DNA from: Rhizopus sp. PT2906
Lineage: Eukaryota; Mucoromycota; Mucoromycetes; Mucorales; Rhizopodaceae
Assembly (NCBI GenBank): GCA_025529335.1
Contig: JAMYHX010000007.1
Coordinates: forward strand, 62,001-126,000
Direction: 5' to 3'
Length of the DNA stretch: 64,000 bases
Shown here: positions 45,575-57,616 of the stretch, one piece after another
Numbering within the stretch: position 1 is the first letter of the stretch
How the letters are laid out: the number at the start of each line of letters is the position of its first letter
Position numbers and translations under genes: made by a program
Notes under the pieces: model-generated
What the model was told of the DNA's origin: nothing
The model's input: the letters and a program-made list of their open reading frames with translations, nothing else
Database searches by the model: none

Positions 45575-46754
45575 CTATTGGGATGATTTCTTCTTCCAAA
45601 TATCATAATCACGCATTTTACCAAGCAAAGTTCTACCCCGCTTGTGGTCATCATAGGTACGGATCACACGAGATTGAGGGCCAATCGTACGCTGAGTGAT
45701 AAATTTCCAATGAACCATGACCCATGAGGTGTGATAGGCTAATTTATCATAATAATCTCTTGCCATGGCGCGAAGAGTTGGAAGCTTTGACCAGGGAATC
45801 TATAAGGTGTTATTTATCTTTCTATTCAATCCCCAATGTCTTTACCTTTTGAAAATCATGGTGCTCATTATGATAGCCAATGTTCATAAAGGGTATATTC
45901 AAGATACCATAGTAAGAGTATGTCTCTTGCCCATCATCAAATGTATAATGCTCTTGAATAAAGTGTGCAGCTCCGGGATGTAATGAATAACCGAACCAAA
46001 GTGATAATAATAAATAACCCAATCCACGCCATCCACACGTTCTTTGAATGAGGGTATCCGTTATAACTGTAAATACAATGTTGATCAATTCCCATTTGGA
46101 CGGTGTCAGATTTCGGTCATGTTGCATTACTGCCCCACGTACAACGTACATGACAGGGTAAATAAGGATCCAAAGTAACTTTGTGAATGCATTTCCTCGT
46201 ATCAAGTTCTTTTCCCAATCAAGCGGTAAATCAGGGTCCATCCCTTCAACGCCTTGCCAAGTGTGGTGCTCGATATGGTAACGTCGAAAAGACTGTGCGA
46301 TAGGCACAGGTAGAGACACATTAGCGAGCAGACCAGCGTATCGATTGAGCCATTTCTTTTCAAATATCAAGCAGTGACAAGCCTCATGTATAATCACCCC
46401 AATCATACCGGTCAGAGTGGCTCCGATAAAGTAAGCTGTCAAGGCAAATAGATACCATGGTGGATTGTATATTCGGCCAAAGTAATAAGCAATAGTAAGC
46501 TGAATCACGGTGATTGCGATCGTCACATAGAGTGTTCGAATATCTGTTCCATATAATTTTTCGACTTCTGGGTGTTCCCTGAGAATAGTATGCTTTCTCT
46601 TCAGATGAGGCTCATCCATATCGTCACGAGCAAAGTTCTCATGAACATAAGGGATGGAGCGTTTCCATGCACCAAGGTAGAGCGGATGTCTGTAATCTGG
46701 ATGCTCAAACGCAGGTTTCAACCCGCTAGTCCGCATCTCGACATTAGGTGGCAT
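45575..46754 (-). CDS. Delta4-sphingolipid (dihydroceramide) desaturase
   Basis: It introduces the 4,5 double bond in the sphingoid base of ceramides at the ER. Two exons over intron 45800-45845 give 377 residues. Its N-terminal lipid-desaturase motif includes PHLKRKHTILREHPEVEKLYG. The three His boxes are HEACH, HIEHH (YHIEHHTWQGVEGMDPDLP) and HNEHH (NIGYHNEHHDFQ). Four or so membrane helices lie between them. The C-terminal exon reads IPWSKLPTLRAMARDYYDKL, as in the family. The start at 46754 (MPPNVEMRTSG) was chosen because the upstream frame opens only at TTG. Another ATG near 46844 could belong to a spliced leader but does not join in frame. Confidence 0.93.
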
Positions 46755-47203
46755 GTGGGCTGAGAAATATATGTGTTTAAGAAAAAGGAGGGAAAAGAAA
46801 TACGGGATCGAATGAAAACAAAAAAGACGCTTGTACAACTTGCCATTTTAAGCGTGGCTAAGGTGCTAAAAGCTAGCCTCTTTGTCCAATGTTAAGCCTT
46901 TCTTGGCTGGGTACCAAACCTTTAAAGACAGAGAAAAAGAAAGGACACACATTGGTCAATTAAAGGAGACACATAAATGAATCCAATTGTGTGTTTAGTA
47001 TTTCATTGATGGGATGTTCCCAGGGTAACTGTAACTCATATCTCATTGTTTTTGAATGTATATTTTTATTCATTCATAGCAGTTATTTTTCATTCATTTT
47101 GCATTCTAAGCTGTCCTATTAAATCATACAATGATTCAATAGTTACTTTGCCAAGAGAATCTGCTCCTTTTTAAAAAAAAACAAATATTAATTGAGAAAG
47201 TTA
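46755..47203. promoter_or_regulatory. Upstream region of the sphingolipid desaturase gene
   Basis: About 450 bp. It holds an ATG with good context at about 46844 that may mark an upstream leader exon. Nothing else was recognised before the transposase remnant. Confidence 0.35.
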
Positions 47204-47494
47204 TGAGTGCAAATCAATTAAATATTCATGTTCGCACCGCTCAAACATGGTCTGGCAATATTTTTATAAAGCGTAAGAAAACGAATCGCTTGGATATACT
47301 TTCTAAAGAACACAAGTAAGCGATCTTGGAGTACAAAGATGAGAACCCTCCAGCCATCTTGGAACAAGTAATGGAGCGACTGCTTCAAAATTTTTCAGGA
47401 TCACAAGGTCTCTAAAAGCATCGTCTATAATTTTGTAAGAACAAAATGTAACTTGTTGGTCAAAAAAGCTCAATTTCAGCCTGTAGATAGGAAC

Positions 47495-47532
<38 letters not shown>

Positions 47533-47800
47533 CAAGAGCCTTTCGACTCAGTTGTGGTCACAGTGCCCAAAATCTGAGCACAAACAACAATAATTTTAGG
47601 TGTGATCTCTGCTTCAAGTCTATTAAAGTGTAGTCCGAGATTGTCACAGCCGCCAGCCAAGAAAAGAAAGAGAGAAGGTTATGTTGAGCTAACGAACACA
47701 GTGACAGCAACTGGTCGTTAATTTAGCTTTCTGAAAACGATGTATAGAAGCTGGATCAGTATCCACATATAAAAGGGTATTATCTTGTTATGGATAGCGC
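47204..47800 (+). mobile_element. Decayed Tc1/IS630-like (DDE) transposase remnant
   Basis: Plus-strand segments resemble mucoralean Tc1-like transposases. The HTH part covers LSKEHK, DENPPAILEQVMERLLQNF, and YNFVRTKCNL in another frame, then KAQFQPVDRNS. After a run of 33 A (47498-47530) come IQEPFDS, VVTVPK and a segment containing KREGYVELTNTVTATG, ending LLWI. Multiple stops and frameshifts are present, and the DDE-bearing middle between FD and VVTVPK is deleted. No terminal repeat was found at either edge. The sequence ends abruptly at about 47800, where an unrelated decayed gene begins. Confidence 0.7.
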
Positions 47801-48301
47801 TGTAAGATCTCAGAGCCCAGGAGCTTGATGTGGTGAAAATTGAGTAAGCCCTTTCTCAACAACCAAGCAGCAGCATATCCTTAGAGCATTTTGACCGCTT
47901 CCTTCAAGCCAGGTTTGAGCCATTTGCCGTTTTCAGTCGACCCTATAGACATATCATCGATTGTTGCTCCTACATAACGTTGAAGAAAGTAGATAATCAT
48001 GAGCCAGGTACAGATTGCGAATAATTTTAGCAACCGAATTTGCACCATCCTTAGTCAAGTAATCCAGAGCCTTCTCTTTACAATGACCATTGAAATCCTT
48101 AACGAAGCTAATAACGCTGGCCGTTTTTATATTAACACGTACTTGGGCGATACTATTGATAAAGTTTATATCTTTTGTCGTTAAGAAGGGGATAGGTTTT
48201 ATTTGGCTCAAATTGTTTGACAAAATCATTTTGTACATCAATAGCAAATCTTTCAATGTCTTAATCAATAAAGCAAGCATTCGTTCCGGGAGTTGTGGCA
48301 A
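47801..48301 (-). pseudogene. Decayed gene-family fragment, copy 2
   Basis: From 48301 the minus strand is open for 115 codons (PQLPERMLALLIKTLKDLL, then KDINFINSIAQVRVNIKTASVISFVKDFN). A stop follows, then a second stretch with STENGKWLKPGLKEAVKML, a stop, and LLNFHHIKLLGSEILQ. The second half is the same protein as the fragment at 30166-30400. No valid start or complete exon structure remains. It abuts the transposase remnant on the opposite strand, so the two were joined by insertion or deletion. The function of the family is unknown. Confidence 0.55.
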
Positions 48302-49707
48302 ATTCTACTAATACTGTCTTTATTAAAAAAAGAGCCATAATAGTTTAGTAAATAAAATAGGATAGCTCATGGCGCACTGCCAAATATCCAAATAGCTATA
48401 TTTGTGACATGGCCAAATGACAATAAAAAGAAATACAAATATGTGTCGATGAGTCTCTGCATAGCTTTTTTATAAGAGCAAAAAAAAAAAAGGAAAGGAA
48501 GCTAATTATTATAGTATCATCATTGTATATACAAACAGAATTATTTATGACTGACGCGTTACATGATAATGATCAGTCAATAAACTCGATTTTGATTGGT
48601 TGGCGGCATCAATATTGACTAGTTGCTGGAAGCACTATATTTTATGCCAACTGACTGTAATGTTTATTTATTTCCATATTTAACTCACCGCGGTGGACAG
48701 TGCATCTTGTCCCTTTTTCTTTTTGGTCTTACAAACATATAAACTTTATTCTTTTTTTCTCATTGTGCAAGTGTTTAGTTATCTTGTGACTCAAAGGAGG
48801 AAAAAAGAGTGATAACGACTCATTCTTGCTTCATGTTTAGCTTTCATTTTGACTTTATAAACATTGTTAATTCCAAATAAGAAAGTATGTTCTTACTAAA
48901 GAAGTGTTCCTTTTGATTGATAAGAATTGGAGTTTTATCATTGAATTCAAGTGTGGGAAACACAGTTGTAAAACAAGGGGAAAATCTAAAATACGTCAAG
49001 TGAACACTTTGTCACTGATATAATAAATAGTACAGCGAAAGATAGGAACAAATAAACGCGCGATTGTGCTACTAATGTATATTATCGTGGTTTATGCATA
49101 AAATAATATACACTTTTTGGCATACAATTACTAATCAAATGCTTATCAAAAAGAAGAATTGATACATAATTAAGCATAATTTCGACTAGAAAAAGAAGCA
49201 GTATGTTAATTTTTTGTATTGATAACAGCTTAGTATCAATCTTGAGTAAAGCAGGCTTTGGCTTTTTCTTTAATGAAAACATATTTGGGGCGTATCAATA
49301 GTTGCAATCTCAAATGACTTACACCCTTTTTATCACACATATCGCATAGGCATTAGTTAAGGACCCACAACGCCTTAAAAGCACAGATACTCCTCCTGTG
49401 AAGGAGTGCTTAGATGGTTGTACTTACTACATATTGTATGTTGATATATATGTATTTAAAAAGATTACAGAGCAATTTAAGCAATTAATAACCACTCTTA
49501 ATGAAGTTTTTCAAAGAAGTGTGTTTAGAATTTTATTTTGCCAGTAGTATTTATTTTACTATTGCGCTCATTTGGATCTTAAAAGACTATGTTCAAATGA
49601 AGTACTGTACACAAGACGCGTATTGCGCAGGAGAGATCGGCTGTTAAATCAACATAGCCACTTTTTTTTTGGTCACCCGGTGGCACTTTTTATAAATCAT
49701 TTTGACT
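48302..49707. other. Long gene-free stretch
   Basis: This is 1.4 kb of AT-rich DNA between the decayed fragment and the oxygenase gene. I see only chance frames, A/T runs (an A run near 48480) and no tRNA, terminal repeat or gene remnant that I can defend. The promoter of the oxygenase is presumably near its right end. Confidence 0.45.
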
Positions 49708-50352
49708 ATGGCAAAGTCAAAGAAGGAAGAGAGCAACATCCGCAGCAGTCCGTTTCCAAGGCTGAGCACTAAAACCTACCTTGAACTCGAAGAACTAGAA
49801 CCTGAACAAATTTATGTGATTCCGAATTTCTTAAATGCCAAGGAATGTGAATCAGTCATCACTTACTTTACAAAACACTTGCCTCCCAAGGAGAATACGT
49901 CCACACGACCTAAAAAAGGAGAAGCTTTTCGTAATAATGATCGACAGGCGATGGAAGACGCACAGGTTGCGACTGAACTGTGGAAGCTGCTTGAACCAAT
50001 CGTTCAAGAACCATTGAGAGTGACCAAGCGACCGATAGGACTGAATTCTAATATACGGATATACCGATACAGAAAAGGGCACTCATTTGGACCACATTAT
50101 GATGACAGTGTGCAAGATAAGCATACAGGTCTATGGACAGAATGGACACTCCTTGTGTATTTGAATCAGGACATGCTAGGTGGTGAGACAATTTTTTTCC
50201 CTGACCGGAAGACGGATCCTCCCATTGTTGTGAAACCACAAAGAGGCATGGCCTTACTTCATCGCCATGGAACCCACTGCCTACTTCACGAGGCAAAGCA
50301 AGTGCTCCAAGGTGAAAAATGGGTACTTCGGAGTGATGTTGTTGTTGGTTGA
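49708..50352 (+). CDS. 2-oxoglutarate/Fe(II) dioxygenase, prolyl-4-hydroxylase-like
   Basis: A single exon encodes 214 residues. The P4Hc fold is visible. YVIPNFLNAKECESVI opens the domain, GPHYDDS supplies the HxD iron ligands near residue 131, and TLLVYLNQDMLGGETIFFP is the core strand. The distal His lies in RHGTHCLLHEAKQV, and the basic residue that binds 2-oxoglutarate is in KWVLRSDV. There is no signal peptide, so a cytosolic or nuclear hydroxylase is likely. Substrates could be proteins or small molecules. The start was set at 49708 because the frame upstream offers only TTG. Confidence 0.85.
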   Translation: MAKSKKEESNIRSSPFPRLSTKTYLELEELEPEQIYVIPNFLNAKECESVITYFTKHLPPKENTSTRPKKGEAFRNNDRQAMEDAQVATELWKLLEPIVQEPLRVTKRPIGLNSNIRIYRYRKGHSFGPHYDDSVQDKHTGLWTEWTLLVYLNQDMLGGETIFFPDRKTDPPIVVKPQRGMALLHRHGTHCLLHEAKQVLQGEKWVLRSDVVVG

Positions 50353-50958
50353 ATTATTATTTTTTGAAATGAACAATGAGTCTACATACAATAGAAAGAT
50401 AAAAATAAATTGTTTTATTTTAAGCCTCTAAAGGGGAAAAATAGTTTATGAAACAAATAAGTGGTACCAAGGCCCATATTTAGTAGATTGTTATTTTCCA
50501 AGTCATCATCATGTAATCACACTCAGTTACAAAGTGACAAAAATGTTTAAATTATTTTTTTTTTGTTCTCTATGAAACCAGCAGATGATTACCATGGTAA
50601 CGGTTACTATCCTGTTCTTCTATTTAATTTTATTGTAATCTATTATTTTATAACTAATAATAATGTAATATAATGTAATATAATGAACCTTCATCTAATT
50701 TTTTTTCTACTTTATAGAATACTATGAACTTACATTGATTATAAAAAAGGTTCCATGAATTCTGCCATAAAAAAAAGAGCATTATAATATGATGCTATTC
50801 AATGTAACGTCGTACAGACCGCAGAAATTCATTCATGATGACAGAAGGATGGCATTATTTATATAAAAGAGCTTGTTCCCCTTTTCTATTTTTCTTTTTT
50901 CTTTTACTCATAATATTTATAACTTATACCCTTTGTATACCAATTCCCCCCACTTTTT
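50353..50958. promoter_or_regulatory. Upstream region of the forkhead gene
   Basis: About 600 bp. It holds a direct repeat of TAATGTAATA (near 50660-50683) and pyrimidine-rich sequence just before the start codon. No binding site was recognised. Confidence 0.35.
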
Positions 50959-52440
50959 ATGTCCATGAACGAAAAGTCACAATATAAAATATCCCAGTTT
51001 TCAATTATCCGTGAATTACCCGGAAAAGATCAAGAACCAAGGATACCTTCACAGCCACTGACACACAACAATAAAAAGCAAAAATCCTCAGAGCTTCGAT
51101 TTAAGATTGAGCCCATTGGTGTTCAACCAGAAGATGACGATGATCTCGAGACATGTCCTTCAAGGACAAGACCCAGTTGGCCGCGTCAAATCAATCCTTG
51201 GTGGAAACCAGCTGATCGTCATGAAAAGCCGCCATACTCTTATGCAACTTTAATCGCTCATGCTATTTTATCCAGCAAAGACGGTCGTCTTACCTTGAGC
51301 GATATCTACAAATGGATTTCTGAAGCCTATCCTTACTATCAACGAGGTGTGAAAGGGTGGCAGGTAAATAGTACCATGTGGTATATGTAGGACCTTTAAT
51401 AACCTGTTCAATAGAACTCCATACGTCATAACCTGTCTCTGAACAAAAAATGGTTTGTCAAGCTCGATCGTCGCCCTACTCAAGCACACCCGGGCAAAGG
51501 TGGATACTGGACTCTTCAGCCTATGACGGAAAAACTGTTTGTCGAAAACCTTTCTCAAGCAGGTGGACACAGTAGAAGACATCACGACATTGGTACATAT
51601 ACCTCCTTATCTACCAAGTCCAGATCCTCGGCTGGTGAAGAAGAATATTACCCCGAATGTCCTAATATCCATATCACAAGACCTGAAGATTATGAAGTCA
51701 AAAAGACGAAATCAACACTTTCTGCGCCAAGGATGAGAAACATGACTCAGGAGACACAACCGTCAGAGGCACCCAAGACAGACCCCAAGAGTTTTGTTAT
51801 CCGATTCAACTCTGAAGGTACGGCGGCAAACCAAAAGCGTGGAAAGAAAAATACAAAGCGCGCAATGGAAGATGCTGACTCCGAAATACCTACCAAAAGA
51901 AGAAAATCAACAACAACAATTACCAATGCTGACACCATCACTGCGTCAGAAGCATGTTACCCGGAGGGATGGTGCAATAAGGAATTGGTTCAGAATGGAA
52001 TCCTGCAAGATTTTTGGATGCATGAACCTGATCAATCACGAGATATGCTGCTTACTTCAAGTTATAATCCATTTTGTTACGATCCCGAAGCACAGAACAT
52101 TCTGAATGGATTACAGGCACCAGCAGATGGTTCAAATACAAATGCTACTAATGTTGTCTCTTCACATCCTGATATGAAAACAATTGACCTTCAGTTTAAC
52201 TCACTTGAAAAGAATATCCATTATCCCGACTCATTCTCACTTGATCAATTTAATGATCCATCAAGCAATCTGTATATTGCCGACTTGAATACTTACAACA
52301 TAGATCAATATCTGGATTTTAGTCTGGATGATAAGCAACCCTCTGATTTATTGAAAGACGAAGATAGCTTCACAACTATGAACTGTTATTGGCCTGATCA
52401 AACTGAAGCAGCTGTTAATGGCTGTTTTGATTATTGCTAA
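50959..52440 (+). CDS. Forkhead-box transcription factor
   Basis: Two exons over intron 51364-51414 give 476 residues. The forkhead domain runs from about residue 92: EKPPYSYATLIAHAILSS, LTLSDIYKWISEAYPYY, GVKGWQ|NSIRHNLSLNKKWFVKL, then GKGGYWTL. The intron falls exactly before the recognition helix (NSIRHNLS). The rest is low complexity and rich in Ser, Thr and Asn, with KKNTKR and PTKRRK basic clusters as nuclear signals and an acidic C-terminus that may activate transcription. The intron's AACTCCATACGT acceptor side restores the helix. Fungal relatives control cell cycle, ribosomal genes or morphogenesis; the target is unknown here. Confidence 0.92.
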
Positions 52441-54202
52441 ATTTATACCATGCTTATTTTCTTGTAAATTATCTCCCTTCTCCTCTATACATACACGTCA
52501 TATTCTATGTATTTATGAATAAAAAAATATATCATGACTTTATCATAATTCTGCATGTGTGGCCATTACTGTGGCTGTTTCCCTTGAGGCATGTGATGCT
52601 CGACAATAAAACTTTTTTTTTTTTGCTGGGGTTATTATGAGCTTCAGCTGACTGATTTGTAAATTTAGTAACAATAGCTTTATCTCCATAGAAACATGAT
52701 GGATTTGGACATGTCTCGACAACACTGCGTATTTTTACTATTGTAAATCATGCAATAACAATGAACAAATTTGTTAGACTCATGTGAGTTGGTCATTCAA
52801 TGGTTTTTATTTTTAGGAATGCCCACTCCCAACAGATGTCGTACTAACTGGTGATTTGATATCATCGTGTAACTTGAACCCCTTTCAGATGTCAAAGGGA
52901 ATGGAATAGGCGATTTAATTTACGTCAACTTGTTGCTTTGTTCATCGCTGAGCATATTTACTTTTGGACAACACTACACACACTAGAAGCAACATAAGTC
53001 ATAATCCAATCTTTATTGTAAGTACTTTTCAGAAGGGATTGCATTGACCTTTGAATTTTTCATAAGAAAGAGAAAAAATAAATAAACAGTTATTCAGGAC
53101 CACCAAAGTGTTCAAAAAATATAGCTGATAAATATCACAAATAAAACGACCAAAAAAACACGCCAAGGTACAAAGTTGACCTAGTTTAGCATTTAACAAA
53201 ATGACACGCGATCATTTGGCAACACTGTATGTCACTTTTCTGTTTTGTTCTATGACTTACATCATCCCATACTATTGTCCTAGCGCCGATTGTATACGAT
53301 CATCTCAAAAATTAATTTCGTCTTTGATGTAGTCCAAGAAAACCTTGCTGTCCCAAAGATGACGTCGTATGCACATTCATGAGCTTTTATTGTCAATTTT
53401 GAATAAATGAAGTGGTAGTTACTTGTTACTTTTTCCTTACAAAACTTTTTACACAATGAAAAGAGGACATTAAGAATATAAAACAGCATAGCCATCTGTA
53501 AAGCAACGCCGGAAGAAGTAGGCCGCTCTCGCTTTTTTTATTATTATTATTCTGACAAATGTTCAATCTGGCCTTCCTACTTTTTGTTTCAGCCACACTT
53601 GCCCCTTGTTGTGCCGCATTGTTTGACGATAAGAGTGCATTGGCACAGCACACAAAAACACGCACAAATTGTAAGTCAAACAAAAGGATAGGCTGGAAAG
53701 CTTTTGAGAGGCTAATGGCAGGTTTTCTTACCATTTTATCACAGGATATTTACCCCTAATGCGAAACAAAGATGTCAACTGACTAGTTGACCGTGTCAAT
53801 ACTCATCAACTCTTTGATGTTTTTTAAAAACGAAAGTATTGAGAACTGTAGTGACAAGGTTGCTGTCGATAAGGAATTCATACAGCTACTGGGAGCATTA
53901 TCCATTATAGACATTCAAAAATAAAGCGGATAAAAGGACCATATAACATTTCTCTTGTATTTATGCGTTTCAGTAGGCATCCTATATTTTTTATATCAAC
54001 ATTACATCTGCTCTGTTAGTCTTCATTGAACTGATCATAATCAGACAATGCTCTATCATCATTCGCTTCTCATTCCTTTTTGATACACTTTAAGGCTTTC
54101 AAGGACTTGTTTTCACAAAGATAAACATGTTTTGAAAAAATTCAAGGACGCGACTTTTCTTTTTTTTTTTTTTATAATTGTGTATAACAACAATAATCAA
54201 CA
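52441..54202. other. Long gene-free stretch between forkhead and HEAT-repeat genes
   Basis: AT-rich, with no recognised element. A 66-codon plus frame at 53559-53759 begins with a signal-peptide-like stretch (MFNLAFLLFVSATLAPCCAA), but the opposite strand is open too (53426-53734). It could be a small secreted protein or a relic. A T-rich run just before 54200 precedes the next start codon. Confidence 0.4.
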
Positions 54203-57030
54203 ATGGACTTGGATAGAGCTAAAGACATGATCAAGGCAATGCCCTACATGTCAAAAACAATTGTTGACGACACACTATTTGAAAAAGTACTGTCATTTCT
54301 TGTGATGGTACTCACAAGTGATCCTAACGCAGTCGAGGCATTTGAGCAAATTGGAATCTACAATCACATTAGAAAAGTCAGATCATATACATAACAAGCA
54401 GATATAAAGAAACTGAAACAACCTTAGGCATGTCAAATCAAGGATCAAGATTACAGAGTTATTACTGTATCTACTCGACTTTTGGGCCACTTTATCAAAG
54501 CAGGAGGCAGATTTGAGCAACTAGAACAGGATTATCCCGACTTACTTGATCTCGTCACGACTGGCCTCAGATCCTCCGAACCTGCATTGAGATGTAGTTG
54601 TCTTCAGGCTTGTACATCATTTGTATCTTGTGAAAGAGGCCAAAACTGGCTCTACAACAATCAACAAGCAGCGTCGTTTATCGCACTGGCTCTGCTAGAC
54701 CAAAGTCGTTATGTTGTTTCAGAAGCCTGTCGACTGTTTACGATACTATTGATGATCAAGAGCCCTGTCAGTGATGTTTTGGACCCTTCGGCTCAGATCA
54801 AGTCCATTCTGTCTGTTCATACCAACCCTTCTCAGGTCACAGCAGCCCTTGAGTTTTGCTGGTCGATTATCAACCAAAAGGACCCGGTCACTCTTGATTA
54901 TTTGCATCGTACGCAGCTGGTAAGGAGGGCATCATTTTTTTTTTGTTTAATTAAATAGAGGAGCATCGTTAATAGTTGAGTCCTCTAGTTATTTCCTACA
55001 ATGCCATTGCTCTGTTCTACTCATAGAATGATTCGGGCCAGAGTGATTGAAATTCTGTCTGTCCTGTTCTCTTGGGATCCAGATCCAATCCAGACTTTAG
55101 GATTAAGAAATGTACAGAAGAACCCGATCGATGGCGTGTACCACGTCATGTTGGATTTGAGTAAAGAGATGTTGATGGCTCAAGACGGCTCACTGGACCA
55201 AGTCATGACGGGCGTCAGCTTACTCGAGACGTCTATCGAGCTGCTAAAAAGAATGAATGTGCCCGACATCCAAGAGATGGTGCAATTGATTGTCATGTTG
55301 ATAGATATTTGTTTAAACCGATATGTTTCAACAACAGAAGGCAGACACGTAAGGTTTCTACTCTTCATAGAACAGTAAACTTACAACCTCATCAGATACA
55401 ATCTCTGCTGAAAACACCCCGTATGAAAAACAACGTACTTCAGCTCTGTCTGAGAATACTCCATGCGCTTATTCTCATACGGCCCATCCTTCTAGAGGTA
55501 AGAAGAAAGAGTGAGAAAAACTCATTTTAATATCTGCTAGGATAAGCATCTTGTTCAAAGCATCCTTATTGTACTCCAGTGCGCAGATGCTTATATGGAT
55601 CAACGCGTGATGAAATCAGAACTAAACTTACTACAAGCATCATTTCCTTATCTAACCTGTAAACTTCAGGTAATCCAGCTAGTGATTGATTTGATGAACA
55701 GAGATGAAATGGATGTCAAAGGCATGTCTCTTGCCCTAGACACCTTTGATGTCTTCTTGAACGACGAAAACATATCCGGGATTGAATCGGTAAAGAATAG
55801 GATTTAAATAAAACTAGGGAGAAAGTTTAAATGACCATATACATGTAGTCATCCCTGGATGCATTGGTAAGTGCATTGCAACTCAAGTTTCTGGATACAG
55901 AATGGGATGTTCGCGATGCAGCAATTCAATTTGTTGGACAATTATTCAAAGAGGTAACCTACAAAAAGAAACAAAAACAAAAATTAATATAAAAAAAAAG
56001 CCTATCAGTGAAGCCAAAGTTTCGTTTGCTTTAAAATACGATCTGCCTTTGAATGTACTAGACCGCATTAGTGACACAGAACCATTTGTGCGAGCGTCTG
56101 CTGTGGATGTTGTACAGGTAAGCATGATCATACACTATTTTTAAAGCTCGAATAGGTCGCATGTGTATGAATACATTTTAAAAATGCGGCACATTCATTT
56201 GCATGTCATTCTGAACCAAGTCCTTACTGTTATTAGAATATGATGAGGAGTAGACAGGGATGGGACTATATGCAACAACATCAGGAAAGCCGAGAGTTCT
56301 TAGCTAGCCGATTGCCCAGTTTATTATATGATACCGAAGCATTTGTAAGAAGAGCGACATTAGATGCCATAGGCTGCTTGATTGAAAAGAGATCATGTCA
56401 AGGAATGCATATGGATATAGAAAGCAAGTCTCAGTCACTCAAGTAAAAATATATACGAGAACATCGAAAATAGAAATGATTAACAAAAACGTCACTAGTC
56501 CAGATATCATTAAAAGGCTTGTCGACGACCAAGACCCAGATGTGAGAGTGAGAGGATGCAGATTGATTGAACATCTTTGGCATCTTTATGTGCATGAAAA
56601 GCACGAGCAAAAGAAAAGGACGAACTATGTACCCCAGAGTGTGTTCTTTGAGCACATTCAGGCGGGGGAACTACTCACGCTAGCTGTGAGTAACACAAAT
56701 AGATGTCCATCTAATCTCCACTCACCCATTTATTTTTGTACGCCACTGTAGGCTAATGATACACATAGACTAATTAGGATTGAGTCTATCAGGATCATCG
56801 AGGGTATACTGAAGGAGCGATTACGAGATAAAAGCGGCAAACGTGAATTGGAAGCTGAGGATGAGTTTGAGTCCAAGTTTTTGGATATGCTGAGCTCGAT
56901 TGATATTAAACAAAAGAAACAAACATTGGACCCTGAGCATATTTATGAGGAGACGTTTGATATTAATGCCGATTTGATGATCAATCGGATGACCAAGATG
57001 ACTGAAGAGATGTCTTTAGATTGCGAATAA
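54203..57030 (+). CDS. HEAT/armadillo-repeat protein, BRAT1-like
   Basis: About ten exons read continuously: DDTLFEKVLSFLVMVL at the start, LRCSCLQACTSFVSCERGQNWL, RYVVSEACRLFTILL, a series of helical repeats (DTEWDVRDAAIQFVGQLFKE, DTEPFVRASAVDVVQ, DTEAFVRRATLDAIGCLIE, DQDPDVRVRGCRLIEHLW), and ETFDINADLMINRM at the end. The xxDxDVRxxA repeats are HEAT units. The N-terminal region resembles animal BRAT1, a partner of Integrator subunit 11 and ATM signalling, so I propose that homology at moderate confidence. It is a helical scaffold, probably nuclear or cytosolic. Intron edges between 54380-54450 and 56100-56240 were set by frame continuity. Confidence 0.65.
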
Positions 57031-57314
57031 AAATAAATTCATGCGCGGTTATTGCTTGGGAAAGGAAACTAATTTAGAAATCATGTCGATCAAAGAGAGA
57101 AAGACAGTCCGAAGTTTCCGCATAGGGAAAAAAAAATGAAAAAAAAGAGAGAGAAATGCGTGTATTTATAAAGTAAAAACCCGAATTTGTTATTATTCAG
57201 GTACGAACCTTTATGCATTGGTTTTGATTGGCTTGGGTATAATTAAACCATGATTTCATATGAAAGACCTCGTGAATAACAAAATAGGAAAAAGCTCGTT
57301 CATCAAACTGCAGC

Positions 57315-57320
57315 CACGTG
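57315..57320. promoter_or_regulatory. E-box CACGTG
   Basis: A perfect palindromic E-box about 300 bp before the bHLH start codon. bHLH proteins bind CACGTG, so it may serve autoregulation; a second copy lies at 57513. Confidence 0.45.
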
Positions 57321-57512
57321 TATCCAAACAATACCTGCTCATGGCAACGAAAGTTAAGGGGGGTAACTATGGTGATAGTTGATAAGCTATTTTACTTGTT
57401 TGAGTGTGTGTAGTTCAACTGATCAAGTCACAAGGGGACGATTTAAATAGGAGTGCCATGTGGCAATAAGGCCGGCAAATGAAAAAATTGTGTTTCTGTG
57501 GCAACTTAAAAA

Positions 57513-57518
57513 CACGTG
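57513..57518. promoter_or_regulatory. E-box CACGTG
   Basis: Second CACGTG about 100 bp before the bHLH start codon, in a position suited to a proximal promoter element. Confidence 0.5.
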
Positions 57519-57616
57519 CTGAAATGCGGAGTTGATTCATGAAATTATAATTTCCTCTTTTCAGCTCCTCTTTTCTTTTCTTTAATAATTTATAATAATT
57601 AATAGTAAAAAAAAGT

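Noticed and set aside
46842..46852. ATGGCAAGTTG as a start with a fourth GC-AG intron for the desaturase
   Set aside because: Splicing to the CTCAG acceptor would shift the frame, so the start at 46754 was kept.
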